From contig JAFSQE010000001.1 in the NCBI GenBank assembly GCA_017446775.1, forward strand, positions 17,954 through 81,953: a stretch of 64,000 bases of DNA, in the 5' to 3' direction. Below the pieces are notes generated by a model that saw only the letters and a list, made by a program, of their open reading frames with translations, did no database searches and was not told the DNA's origin. Both the position numbers and the translations under genes were made by a program. How positions within the stretch are numbered: the first letter of the stretch is position 1; every line of letters starts with the position of its first letter. Below are positions 46,764-54,656 of this stretch, in pieces. The DNA is from Bacteroidales bacterium. Its GTDB lineage: Bacteria; Bacteroidota; Bacteroidia; Bacteroidales; UBA932.

Positions 46764-47313
46764 TCTCCTTCTCCTTTGCCTCCAGGACCTCGTCGACCTT
46801 CTTTACAAACTTGTCGGTGAACTTCTGGACCTTCTCTTCGTCGTCTTTCTCGACATCTTCCGGCAGACCCTCTTTCTGCAACTTCTTGAGGGCATCCATA
46901 GCGTCGCGACGGGCATTGCGCACGCTCACCTTGGCTGTCTCGCCTGCAGTGCGGGCCTTTTTCACCAGTTCGCGGCGGCGCTCCTCGGTGAGGGCCGGGA
47001 CGTTGATGCGTATCACCTCGCCGTTGTTCTGCGGGGTAAAGCCCAGGTTGGCATCCATAATCGCCTTCTCTATGGCGTGTATCATGCTTTTGTCCCAGGG
47101 CTGGATGAGCATGGTCTTGGCATCGGGGGTGGTGATGTTGGACATCTGCGGCAGCGGAGTTGCGGCGCCATAATAATTGACAACCACAGAGCCGAACACC
47201 TCGGGATTGGCCTTGCCGGCACGGTAGGTCTTCAGTTCTTCCTGCAGGTGCGACACTGCATCTTCCATCTTGAGCTCGGCAAAATCGAGCACTTCATTGG
47301 CTTTTTCTATCAT
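46750..47313 (-). CDS. frr: Ribosome recycling factor
   Basis: A 187-residue RRF of expected length. It has the three-helix bundle hinge region and the diagnostic YYGAATPLPQMSNI, IQPWDKSMIHAIEKAI, and INVPALTEERRRELVKKA blocks. With EF-G it splits post-termination ribosomes. It lies 15 bases downstream of pyrH on the same strand, the standard bacterial pair. The 3' end overlaps miaA on the opposite strand. Confidence 0.97.
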   Translation of the reverse strand: MIEKANEVLDFAELKMEDAVSHLQEELKTYRAGKANPEVFGSVVVNYYGAATPLPQMSNITTPDAKTMLIQPWDKSMIHAIEKAIMDANLGFTPQNNGEVIRINVPALTEERRRELVKKARTAGETAKVSVRNARRDAMDALKKLQKEGLPEDVEKDDEEKVQKFTDKFVKKVDEVLEAKEKEIMTV

Positions 47314-47328
47314 ATGTGTACTTTTTAG

Positions 47329-48039
47329 TTACTCATTGCAAACCACTGTACCCAGGTTCTCGCCGGCCACGATACCCTCCAGCGTCCCCTCCACATTCAT
47401 ATTGAACACCACTATCGGCATGTTGTTCTCCCGGCAAAGGGTAAAGGCGGTGGCATCCATCACCTTAAGATTGTCGGCCAGCGCCTTGTCGTAAGAGAGC
47501 CAGCCGTATTTCTGGGCATTGGGATTCTTCATGGGGTCGCTGTCGTAAACGCCGTCGACCTTGGTACCCTTGAGCAGCGCGTCGGCACCAATCTCGCACG
47601 CGCGCAGCGCCGAGGCAGAATCGGTAGAGAAGAAGGGGTTGCCGGTACCTCCTGCAATCAGCGCCACGCCGCCCGCTTCCATAAACCTGACGGCATCGTC
47701 CCGGACATAATACCTGCACATGGGTTCCATCTTGATGCTGGAGAAGACCTCTGCCGGCACGCCGGCCTCCTTGATAAAGAGAGAGAGGCCGATGGAGTTG
47801 ATGACGGTGGCAAGCATCCCCATCTGGTCGCCGCGCACCCGCTCGAACCCGGCGCCGACCCCGGCCAGGCCGCGGAAGATATTACCGCCGCCGATAACTA
47901 TTGCAACCTGCACTCCGTCTTTCACTATAGATGCTATCTGACGGGCAAACACTGCCATCGTAGACTCGTCGAGACCTTTGCCAGAAGCGCCCGCAAGCGC
48001 CTCGCCGCTGAGTTTGAGAAGAATCCTGTTGTATTTCAT
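47329..48039 (-). CDS. pyrH: UMP kinase
   Basis: A 236-residue UMP kinase starting at the ATG at 48039, which is preceded by a purine-rich AGAAGG about 7 bases upstream; a TTG five codons earlier is rejected. It shows KLSGEALAG, VIGGGNIFRG, and TDSASALRACEIGADALLKGTKV-type uridylate-kinase blocks (cited in part). It phosphorylates UMP to UDP and is allosterically controlled in most bacteria. It is divergent from sdhC. Confidence 0.97.
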   Translation of the reverse strand: MKYNRILLKLSGEALAGASGKGLDESTMAVFARQIASIVKDGVQVAIVIGGGNIFRGLAGVGAGFERVRGDQMGMLATVINSIGLSLFIKEAGVPAEVFSSIKMEPMCRYYVRDDAVRFMEAGGVALIAGGTGNPFFSTDSASALRACEIGADALLKGTKVDGVYDSDPMKNPNAQKYGWLSYDKALADNLKVMDATAFTLCRENNMPIVVFNMNVEGTLEGIVAGENLGTVVCNE

Positions 48040-48065
48040 AGCCTTCTTTTCCAATTAAATTCTAA

Positions 48066-48113
48066 CAAAAGTATTCAAAGATTATGTTATTTACAACTTT
48101 CGGGTTAACTTTG
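48066..48113. promoter_or_regulatory. Divergent promoters for pyrH (-) and sdhC (+)
   Basis: Minus strand: TTG (48096-48094), 20-bp spacer, TACTTTTG (48073-48066), leader about 20 nt. Plus strand: TAACTTTG (48106-48113), leader about 30 nt, with only a weak -33 (TTATG, 48082-48086). The two units overlap, so their expression may be linked. Confidence 0.6.
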
Positions 48114-48149
48114 CACCCGCTTAAAGCTAAAGAAACAACAAATCATACT

Positions 48150-48815
48150 ATGGCTAAACTCTTCACATCATCTATCGGCAAAAAGCTCATCATGAGCGTC
48201 ACCGGTCTGTTCATGATTCTCTTTTTGACAATGCACATGGCGCTCAACTTCACCAGCGTATTCAGTGCAGAGACCTTCAAGGCCGTGTGCGACTTTATGG
48301 CCCTTCCCATAGTGACCATAATGGTACCGATACTTGCCGCAGGCTTCGTATTCCATATTGTCTATGCCATCATCCTCGAGGTCGGCAACCTGAAAGCACG
48401 CGGCGGCGCCAAGAGATATGAAGTAGCCAACAAGGCCGCAACCGATTCCTGGGCAGCCAAGAACATGATCTGGCTGGGTCTGATCGTGCTGCTGGGTCTG
48501 TGCCTGCACCTCACCGATTTCTGGGCCAACATGCAGTTGCAGGATTTAACCGGCGGCGAGGCTGCCGACCCCAACGCACTGCTTGCATCGACCTTCGGCT
48601 CCTGGTGTGTGACCATCCTCTACCTGGTATGGTTCTTCGCCCTCTGGATGCACCTCACCCACGGCTTCTGGAGCGCATTCCAGACCATCGGCTGGAGCGG
48701 CAGCATCTGGCTCAAACGCACAAAGGTTATCGGCATTATCTACGCAACGCTGCTCATGGGCGGCTTTGCAGTCACCGCCATCGTTGCCTGCCTTAAGGCT
48801 AACGGTCTGCTGTAG
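48150..48815 (+). CDS. sdhC: Succinate dehydrogenase/fumarate reductase cytochrome b subunit
   Basis: A 221-residue five-helix diheme b subunit of the Bacteroidota fumarate-reductase/SdhC type, starting at the ATG at 48150. Conserved histidines occur in MTMHMALNF-type (FLTMHMALNF), VFHIVYAIIL, LCLHLTDFW and WMHLTHGFWSAFQ, fitting heme and quinone sites. It anchors the flavoprotein and iron-sulfur subunits to the membrane. Unexpectedly sdhA and sdhB do not follow: the next gene is on the opposite strand and overlaps the sdhC end by 17 bases. The catalytic subunits must be elsewhere. Confidence 0.93.
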   Translation: MAKLFTSSIGKKLIMSVTGLFMILFLTMHMALNFTSVFSAETFKAVCDFMALPIVTIMVPILAAGFVFHIVYAIILEVGNLKARGGAKRYEVANKAATDSWAAKNMIWLGLIVLLGLCLHLTDFWANMQLQDLTGGEAADPNALLASTFGSWCVTILYLVWFFALWMHLTHGFWSAFQTIGWSGSIWLKRTKVIGIIYATLLMGGFAVTAIVACLKANGLL

Positions 48816-49050
48816 AAGCGTCTGTATCGGCCTGCTGCGGCTCTTCTGCCACCTTTGCCGCCAGAATGGCGCATGCCAGGTCGTAATCTTCGTCGGCCAC
48901 TACAAGCTGTATATCAAAGTTGCCACCGGCGTAATAACCGGCGTAGGGCATATTCTCGTTGAGTACACGGCACTGGACGCCCTCTGCCTCAAGCAGTGAA
49001 CGGTCCATAACCGCCTCGATATCGTTGGCGTAATACTTGACGACCTTCAT
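48799..49050 (-). CDS. DUF2007-type small protein
   Basis: An 83-residue protein matching the DUF2007 (putative signal-transducing) pattern: MKVVKYYANDIEAVMDRSLLEAEGV, then NFDIQLVVADEDYDLACAIL (both cited as landmarks, the first in part). These small alpha/beta proteins are common in the phylum; function is not established. It follows the membrane-protein gene at 49054 by 3 bases. Its 3' end is antisense to the end of sdhC. Confidence 0.82.
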   Translation of the reverse strand: MKVVKYYANDIEAVMDRSLLEAEGVQCRVLNENMPYAGYYAGGNFDIQLVVADEDYDLACAILAAKVAEEPQQADTDASTADR

Positions 49051-49053
49051 GGC

Positions 49054-49539
49054 TTATTCCCCCTCCTGAGGATTCTGCATCCGGTAGTTGTAATACACAG
49101 CGCCCACTATACGCATGGTGTCGCGGCTGGGGCCGTCTACTTTTACCAGATATGGGTTATCTTCCTGCAGCTCGAATGTGATGGCATCTTCCCACATGCG
49201 GGTAAAGCGGATTGCGGCGCGGTTGGAGCGGAACTTCATGGTTCGCTCATCTTCGCCCACCAGGCGGTACCCGGCGGTTTTCATAGTCTCGATAACGGCG
49301 TCGCGATAGTTCCTCCATTCGCCGTCCAGGTTCAGGCGCGCCTTGCGGAAACCCACTGCGGGATAGAGCGCGGCGAACCCCACCATGATAAGGCAGATTG
49401 GCAGCAGCGAACCCTCCTTGAACATTTCCGGAAAAGTGGTGAACGGCTGATGCGAGAACAGAAGCACCAGGGCTATGCACAAAAAGAATATGATCACAAA
49501 GTAGATCAGGTATTTTACAGAGCGTACAAGGTATTTCAT
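49054..49539 (-). CDS. Hypothetical membrane protein with two N-terminal membrane segments
   Basis: A 161-residue protein from the ATG at 49539 (a GTG ten codons upstream precedes the predicted transcription start region). It has two hydrophobic segments (~10-30 and ~45-62), then a soluble domain of ~95 residues rich in charged residues (FRSNRAAIRFTRMWEDAITFEL). I do not recognise the family. It is co-oriented with the DUF2007 gene and divergent from the coiled-coil protein at 49611, with which it shares a mirrored start region. Confidence 0.7.
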   Translation of the reverse strand: MKYLVRSVKYLIYFVIIFFLCIALVLLFSHQPFTTFPEMFKEGSLLPICLIMVGFAALYPAVGFRKARLNLDGEWRNYRDAVIETMKTAGYRLVGEDERTMKFRSNRAAIRFTRMWEDAITFELQEDNPYLVKVDGPSRDTMRIVGAVYYNYRMQNPQEGE

Positions 49540-49610
49540 AATCGTTTGGTGTAAGAGTTGTACATTCACAAAATTAACTATTTTTGTAACAAATAACGCA
49601 TCAAACGATT
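49540..49610. promoter_or_regulatory. Mirror-image divergent promoter/start region
   Basis: Between the two start codons lie back-to-back -7 elements: TAATTTTG on the minus strand (49576-49569) and TATTTTTG on the plus strand (49579-49586), the latter with TTG 18 bp upstream (49558-49560). At the outer ends AATCGTTTG (49540-49548) and CAAACGATT (49602-49610) are perfect inverted repeats. Including the start codons the match is 14 of 15. Both mRNAs would therefore carry nearly the same bases just before their ATG. Confidence 0.6.
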
Positions 49611-50477
49611 ATGGAAACTGCTGAAAAACTGCGCAAGATCATTGTCGCCCTGGGTATGGTGGCGGCGATACTTCTGATTGCCCTGATAGTGATCTGGGTC
49701 AACAACAGCAAGATTGTCACCCAGCTCAAGGTAGAGAAGGCAGACCTCACGGAGCAGATGATTGCGCTGCGCGCCGACTACGATTCGCTGCAGACCAACA
49801 GCACCCTGCTTACCGACTCGCTGGCCGTAGAGCGCGAGAAGGTAGACCAGATGATTGAAAGACTCAAGAAGACAGAGGCGACCAACCGCGCCCAGATCAA
49901 GAAATACGAGAACGAGCTGGGTACGATGCGTTCTATCATGAAGCACTATATCGTGCAGATCGACTCTTTGAACAACCTTAACAATACGCTGCGCCAGGAG
50001 GCATCCAACGCCAAGAAAGATGCCGCCGCCAGCCGCCGCAAATACGACGAACTGCGCGAAACCACCGACAACTATGCCAAGCAGGTGGAGAAAGGCAGCG
50101 TGGTCAAGGCCCGCGGCATCACGCTGGTGGGCATCAACTCCAGCGGCAGCGAAACCGACCGCAGCAGCCGCGTAGTCAAGCTGCGCACCGACCTCAGCCT
50201 GGTAGAGAACTCCATAGCCAAGACCGGCTACAGGCGCATCTACATCCGCGTAAAGGGTCCCGACGGAATCCTGATGACCTCTTCAGACCAGAAGATGTTT
50301 ACCAGCGGCGGTGAGGAGATGGTTTGCAGCGCATCCCGCGAGGTGGACTACCAGGGGAGCGAGGTGGAGATGAGCATCTACTTCTCCGGCGACGGGAGCT
50401 ACACCAAGGGCACCTATTCCGTGGATGTCTATAGCGCAGAGGGCAAGCTGGGCAGCGCCGACCTTATCCTGAGATAA
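49611..50477 (+). CDS. Hypothetical membrane-anchored coiled-coil protein
   Basis: A 288-residue protein with one membrane segment (~10-30), a long coiled coil (~35-160, with heptad-rich EKADLTEQMIALRADYDSLQ), and a C-terminal beta-rich domain (~165-288) containing ITLVGINSSGSETDRSSRVV and GTYSVDVYSAEG. It is probably anchored in the inner membrane with the coiled coil in the periplasm, resembling uncharacterised proteins found throughout the Bacteroidales. No enzymatic motif is seen. hemW follows after 2 bases. Confidence 0.75.
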   Translation: METAEKLRKIIVALGMVAAILLIALIVIWVNNSKIVTQLKVEKADLTEQMIALRADYDSLQTNSTLLTDSLAVEREKVDQMIERLKKTEATNRAQIKKYENELGTMRSIMKHYIVQIDSLNNLNNTLRQEASNAKKDAAASRRKYDELRETTDNYAKQVEKGSVVKARGITLVGINSSGSETDRSSRVVKLRTDLSLVENSIAKTGYRRIYIRVKGPDGILMTSSDQKMFTSGGEEMVCSASREVDYQGSEVEMSIYFSGDGSYTKGTYSVDVYSAEGKLGSADLILR

Positions 50478-50479
50478 CC

Positions 50480-51565
50480 TTGGCCGGGATATATCTCCAT
50501 ATCCCGTTCTGTGCCTCATTCTGCACTTACTGCGGCTTCTACTCCGAGGTCTGTACCGGCAGGGAGCCGCATGCCCGTTATATTGAGGCGCTAGCGCGCG
50601 AGACGTCCCTGCGCCGCGACTTCTTTAAAGGAGAACCCATAAAGACGATATACTTTGGCGGAGGCACCCCGTCGATGCTTATGGGAGACGACCTGCATCG
50701 GATCCATGACGCCCTTGCGGCGGCTTTTGACCTGTCCAGGGTAGAAGAGTTTACCGTCGAGGTAAATCCAGAGGATGTTGTATCCCGCGGCGGATTGTTG
50801 CCAGCGCTGAGAAGCATCGGTGCAAACCGCATCAGCATGGGCGTCCAGTCGTTTTGCGACAGACACCTAAGGTGGATGAACCGCCGCCACGATGCCGCCA
50901 CCGCCGTGGAGGCATTCCGCAAACTGCGCACCGCTGGCTTCGGCAACATCTCCATCGATTTGATATTCGGCTTTGCCGGCCTTACGGACATAGAATGGCG
51001 CGATACGCTCCAAAGGGCGATATCGCTGGCCCCGGAGCATATATCGGCCTACCAGATGAGCATCGATGCAGAGAGCGCGCTGGCAGAAATGGTGGCGCTG
51101 GGGCGCTATGCCGACCCCGGCGACGAAATCTGCGCACGGCAGTATGAACTGCAACAACAGATGCTGGAAGCGGCCGGATACGGGCAATACGAGGTATCCA
51201 ACTTCTGCCGCCCCGGGTACCACTCACGCCACAACAGTGCATACTGGACGCGGGAGCCATATCTTGGGCTGGGCGCCGCCGCCCACTCGTTTAACGGCAG
51301 CGACCGCCGCAGCTGGAATTCTTCGTCGGTAGAGCAGTACTGCAAAGCGCTGGAGGATGGCCGGCTGCCCCTCGGAGGCGGAGAGCATCTTACAGAAAAG
51401 GATATCTACAACGAGCGGATAATGCTGGGGCTGCGTACAACCCGTGGCGTGCCAAAGGGGCTCATCGCTGCCCCCGGCATATTACAAGACACGGGTGACA
51501 CATACCGCATCCCCCGTGACAAATTATTTATCTGCGATTCGATAATAGAGGACTTCCTGCGCTAA
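50480..51565 (+). CDS. hemW: Radical SAM heme chaperone HemW (HemN-like)
   Basis: A 361-residue radical SAM protein. The [4Fe-4S] motif is C11-x3-C15-x2-C18 (CASFCTYC), with GGGTPS, FTVEVNPE, and RISMGVQSF as further SAM-barrel motifs. It ends with the HemN-type C-terminal domain (YNERIMLGLRTTRGV). HemW proteins lack the extra residue set of true coproporphyrinogen oxidases and act in heme delivery. The start is a TTG (50480), 2 bases after the preceding stop; no ATG is suitably placed. It converges on the DUF3109 gene with a 22-bp gap. Confidence 0.92.
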   Translation: MAGIYLHIPFCASFCTYCGFYSEVCTGREPHARYIEALARETSLRRDFFKGEPIKTIYFGGGTPSMLMGDDLHRIHDALAAAFDLSRVEEFTVEVNPEDVVSRGGLLPALRSIGANRISMGVQSFCDRHLRWMNRRHDAATAVEAFRKLRTAGFGNISIDLIFGFAGLTDIEWRDTLQRAISLAPEHISAYQMSIDAESALAEMVALGRYADPGDEICARQYELQQQMLEAAGYGQYEVSNFCRPGYHSRHNSAYWTREPYLGLGAAAHSFNGSDRRSWNSSSVEQYCKALEDGRLPLGGGEHLTEKDIYNERIMLGLRTTRGVPKGLIAAPGILQDTGDTYRIPRDKLFICDSIIEDFLR

Positions 51566-51587
51566 AACAAAGGGCCTGGAATCGGCA

Positions 51588-52217
51588 CTACCGAAACTCC
51601 TCCAGCAGGGCGTCGGCAGCTACCAGCTGGGCGTAGAAGTCGGCACCGAAGGCGGCCACAATGGGTTCCTTGAGGAACTGATAAACCTTGATGCCCTCCC
51701 GGCGACCTTTCTCAAAAGCCTCCTTACAGAGATTCCAGTGGTGCAGGTTAAGGGCCTTGCTCCCGTCGGAGAAGGTAAGGACCCGGATTGGATACAGCCG
51801 GCAGGAGATGGGTTTCACAAAAGAGCATTTGCCTCTTACATGCGCCCGTTCCACCGCACACAGGCAGTTGCCATCCTCAAAAAAGGTGTAGGCGCAAGGT
51901 TTGTCACCATTCTCGCAGAGGGTTTTGTTGCCGGTAGCCTGCCGCGCGGAGGCGTCCATCTCCATCAGCGGGGTCACCATATCTCCGTCGCCGTCAATCT
52001 CAAAGAATCCTGTCTGCTTTACACAGGCACGCCCCTGCGGCGTCATTATAGGACTGTACGCCGTCCAGGAGCTTTCCAGGCGCTCTGCCTCACCCTCACC
52101 AAGCGGCGCGCCGCTCTCGCCAACCACACAGCACGCCCCTTTGCACCGCGCATAGTCGCACGAGAAATACTCCGTGAGTATCTCGTCGGAAACCAGTATG
52201 TCGCCTAACGCAATCAT
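51588..52217 (-). CDS. DUF3109 family protein (cysteine-rich)
   Basis: A 209-residue cytoplasmic protein with the clustered cysteines of the DUF3109/YkgJ-like group: CDYARCKGACC near residues 20-30, then CVKQ, CENGDKPCAY, CLCAVE and CSFVKPISCRLYPIR. The spacing suggests a metal centre, probably an iron-sulfur or zinc cluster. Function is unknown. It overlaps trmB by 4 bases (ATGA-type junction at 52214-52217), so translation may be coupled. Confidence 0.87.
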   Translation of the reverse strand: MIALGDILVSDEILTEYFSCDYARCKGACCVVGESGAPLGEGEAERLESSWTAYSPIMTPQGRACVKQTGFFEIDGDGDMVTPLMEMDASARQATGNKTLCENGDKPCAYTFFEDGNCLCAVERAHVRGKCSFVKPISCRLYPIRVLTFSDGSKALNLHHWNLCKEAFEKGRREGIKVYQFLKEPIVAAFGADFYAQLVAADALLEEFR

Positions 52218-52882
52218 CTAAGCCGGAATGCCAGATAGGTGATGGGGAGCCCTTCTGCAAGAAACTTGCTCTCGTAATAGGTTTTCACACTAAGGATGTC
52301 ATCCTCGCCGGCACGGCCGCTCCCGTAGATATCGGCATTTGCCTCCAGCAGTTCCAGCCCCTGCGAACGCACCACCTCCAGGGTGTATTCGTGCAACAGG
52401 GTGCTGTCGGTCTTTAGATTGACGATACCGCCCGGGGTCAGGAACGCACGGTAGCGGTCCAGAAAAACCGGCGATGTGAGACGGCGGTTCTCGCTCTTGG
52501 GCTGCGGGTCGGCAAAGGTTATCCAGATTTCCGAAACCTCGCCCGGGGCAAAGATAGCCTTGATAAAATCTATGCGGGTGCGCAAAAAGGCCACGTTGGG
52601 CATAGCGTTCTGGGTGGCGAACTTGGCCCCCTTCCAGAGTCGCGCCCCCTTGATGTCTACGCCGATATAATTCACATCGGGGTTGCGCTGGGCCAGCGCT
52701 ATGGTATACTCCCCTTTGCCGCACCCCAGCTCAAGCACTATCGGATTGCTATTGTGGAACACATCTCGCCTCCAGTTCCCCTTGAGAGGATGGTTGCCTG
52801 CGAGCATCTGCTCTGTGGTGGGTTGTATCAGACAGGAAAAGGTCTCGTTCTCTGCAAACTTGAAGAGTTTATTCTTGCTCAT
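52214..52882 (-). CDS. trmB: tRNA (guanine-N7-)-methyltransferase
   Basis: A 222-residue TrmB of normal length. It has SAM motif I LELGCGKGEYTIALAQ, followed by YIGVDIKGARLW, and the family FADPQPKSENRRL block. It forms m7G46 in the variable loop of tRNAs. It overlaps the end of gldH by 14 bases upstream and the DUF3109 gene downstream in a tightly packed unit. Confidence 0.95.
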   Translation of the reverse strand: MSKNKLFKFAENETFSCLIQPTTEQMLAGNHPLKGNWRRDVFHNSNPIVLELGCGKGEYTIALAQRNPDVNYIGVDIKGARLWKGAKFATQNAMPNVAFLRTRIDFIKAIFAPGEVSEIWITFADPQPKSENRRLTSPVFLDRYRAFLTPGGIVNLKTDSTLLHEYTLEVVRSQGLELLEANADIYGSGRAGEDDILSVKTYYESKFLAEGLPITYLAFRLR

Positions 52883-53381
52883 CGGCTATACCTTTGTAAG
52901 AGAAACCTATCGCGCGGATCCGCTTCAGGTCCATATCGTTTTTGGAGGATATTATCACCCGCCAGCGCCCGGGCAGCGTGTCGCAGGTGATGCCGCTGCG
53001 CCAGCCCCACTGGTTATCCAGCCACCCGCCGTGGCGTTTATACTGTATCTGCGCAGTGTCAGAGCCCAGTGCCGCCCTCTGCCGTTCGTTCTGGACCAGC
53101 GGGAAGATCACCGTCTCCTTGAAAGATTCGTGATTGGGCGAGATGACCTCGAATGCGAGTTCAACATTCTCCTTGAGAAGCATTCCGGCATCGATGCGGC
53201 AAACCACCGCCGTGGAATATGAATACCCCTGCTCCAGCATCATATCAAAGCTGATTCCGCCCTGCAACTGGTCCTTATCGGTTAAAAGCACCAGCGAGAG
53301 CTGCTCGTACGGATTGCTGCACGACGCTGCCAAAAGTATCGCACACAATACCGGCAAGAGGTATCTACGCCTTGTTCCCAT
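52869..53381 (-). CDS. gldH: Gliding-motility-type lipoprotein GldH
   Basis: A 170-residue lipoprotein from the ATG at 53381 (lipobox LAASC). Family blocks are NPYEQLSLVLLTDKDQ, the DGSDTAQIQYKR-like region (LGSDTAQIQYKRHG), and GRWRVIISSKND near the end. In gliding Bacteroidota GldH supports the type IX secretion/gliding apparatus; non-gliding gut relatives also keep it, with an undefined envelope role. It overlaps the start of trmB and the end of the RicT-like gene, here by 17 bases. Confidence 0.85.
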   Translation of the reverse strand: MGTRRRYLLPVLCAILLAASCSNPYEQLSLVLLTDKDQLQGGISFDMMLEQGYSYSTAVVCRIDAGMLLKENVELAFEVISPNHESFKETVIFPLVQNERQRAALGSDTAQIQYKRHGGWLDNQWGWRSGITCDTLPGRWRVIISSKNDMDLKRIRAIGFSYKGIADEQE

Positions 53382-54654
53382 TGCGGTGGCGATGGCGGTT
53401 GTTGTTTCTGCCCTGGCGGGATTTCTCCCCCGGGCCCTTGTTGTCACCCTGACGGGCAGCTTCTGCCTTATTCTCCTGACCGGCGGGATGCGACGATTCT
53501 CCGTTGCCGCTACGGGCACCGCGTCCATTGCGGCCACGGTCGCGGCTACTGCGACGCTTGGAAGCAGAGTCAAAGCGGGAGATGCTGTCGTCTCCGGCAC
53601 CGGTAACGAATTCGGGTTCGTCGGAATTGTTGCGTGCCTTCTCTATCACCTGGTCGCCCTTGATGCCCCGGCGGTTCAGCTCCCTGATCTGTACAACCTG
53701 ATCTGCGCTCAGCGGAAACATGTTGGACATATTGTTCTTGTCGAAAGAGAACCACATGGTGCCCATAAGCACATCTGTCTTCACCAGAAATGCCAGCCCA
53801 TCCTTGAAATCGAGCGGTTCGCGGGCATCGGGCAGGGCCTTGCGGGCATCGATATAGGCCGATGCCTCGTAGTTGATGCAGCATTTGAGCTTGCTGCACT
53901 GCCCGGCCAGCTTCTGCGGGTTGAGCGCCAGGTCCTGGCAGCGCGCAGCCTGGGTGGTGATAGACTTGAAATCTGCCATGAACTTGGAGCAGCACAGCGG
54001 ACGTCCGCAAACGCCCAGGCCACCAATCAGACCAGCCTCCTGCCGCGCCCCGATCTGCTTCATCTCTATGCGGATATGAAACTCCTCTGCAAAATCCTTG
54101 ATAAGCTGACGGAAATCGACACGCTCGTCGGCAATGTAGTAGAATATGGCCTTGGTACCGTCACCCTGGAACTCCACGTCGCCGATTTTCATCTCCAGGC
54201 CGAGGTTTGCAGCAAGCTGACGGGCGCGTATCATGGTGGCATGTTCGCGCGCGATAGCCTCCTGCCAGCGCTCTATATCCAGCGCCTTGGCCTTGCGGTA
54301 TATCTTCTTGAACTGATAGGTCTCGGGGTTTATCCTGCGTCGCGCAGCCTGGCGCAGCACCACAGCCCCGGAGAGGGTAACTATGCCCAGGTCGTGGCCG
54401 TTAGTCGCCTCTACAATCACCAGGTCCCCCTCGGCAATGGTCTGCCCCGATTCGTTGCGGTAGATACCCTTGCGGGTGTTTTTGAAGCGGACCTCGTATA
54501 GATCTTTGTATTTATCATCTTCGATGCCCTCCAGCCAGTTGAAATCGGCCAGCTTGCAGCATCCGCTGTTGTAGTCTACGTGCAAAACGCCGCTATTGTC
54601 GCGGTCTACTATGCAGCCGCGGGAGCAATCGTGATTATTGTTGTCTGTGTTCAT
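53365..54654 (-). CDS. PSP1-domain protein, RicT-like
   Basis: A 429-residue protein. The conserved PSP1/RicT core (~45-330) includes CGRPLCCSKFM, QKLAGQCSKLKCCINYE (cysteines likely to ligate an iron-sulfur cluster, as in the Bacillus RicAFT complex), and DFRQLIKDFAEEFHIRIEMK. The N-terminus adds a CSRGC...GCCKL cysteine pair. The last ~80 residues are a low-complexity Arg/Gly/Asn tail (RDRGRNGRGARSG ... RHRHRNGNKA), probably RNA-binding. Its 5' neighbour is the polymerase delta' gene (2-base gap), an order seen widely in the phylum. Confidence 0.88.
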   Translation of the reverse strand: MNTDNNNHDCSRGCIVDRDNSGVLHVDYNSGCCKLADFNWLEGIEDDKYKDLYEVRFKNTRKGIYRNESGQTIAEGDLVIVEATNGHDLGIVTLSGAVVLRQAARRRINPETYQFKKIYRKAKALDIERWQEAIAREHATMIRARQLAANLGLEMKIGDVEFQGDGTKAIFYYIADERVDFRQLIKDFAEEFHIRIEMKQIGARQEAGLIGGLGVCGRPLCCSKFMADFKSITTQAARCQDLALNPQKLAGQCSKLKCCINYEASAYIDARKALPDAREPLDFKDGLAFLVKTDVLMGTMWFSFDKNNMSNMFPLSADQVVQIRELNRRGIKGDQVIEKARNNSDEPEFVTGAGDDSISRFDSASKRRSSRDRGRNGRGARSGNGESSHPAGQENKAEAARQGDNKGPGEKSRQGRNNNRHRHRNGNKA

Positions 54655-54656
54655 CC

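Noticed and set aside
53134..54501. A 455-codon plus-strand frame opposite gldH and the RicT-like gene
   Set aside because: Antisense to two conserved genes in a packed operon; nothing recognisable in translation.
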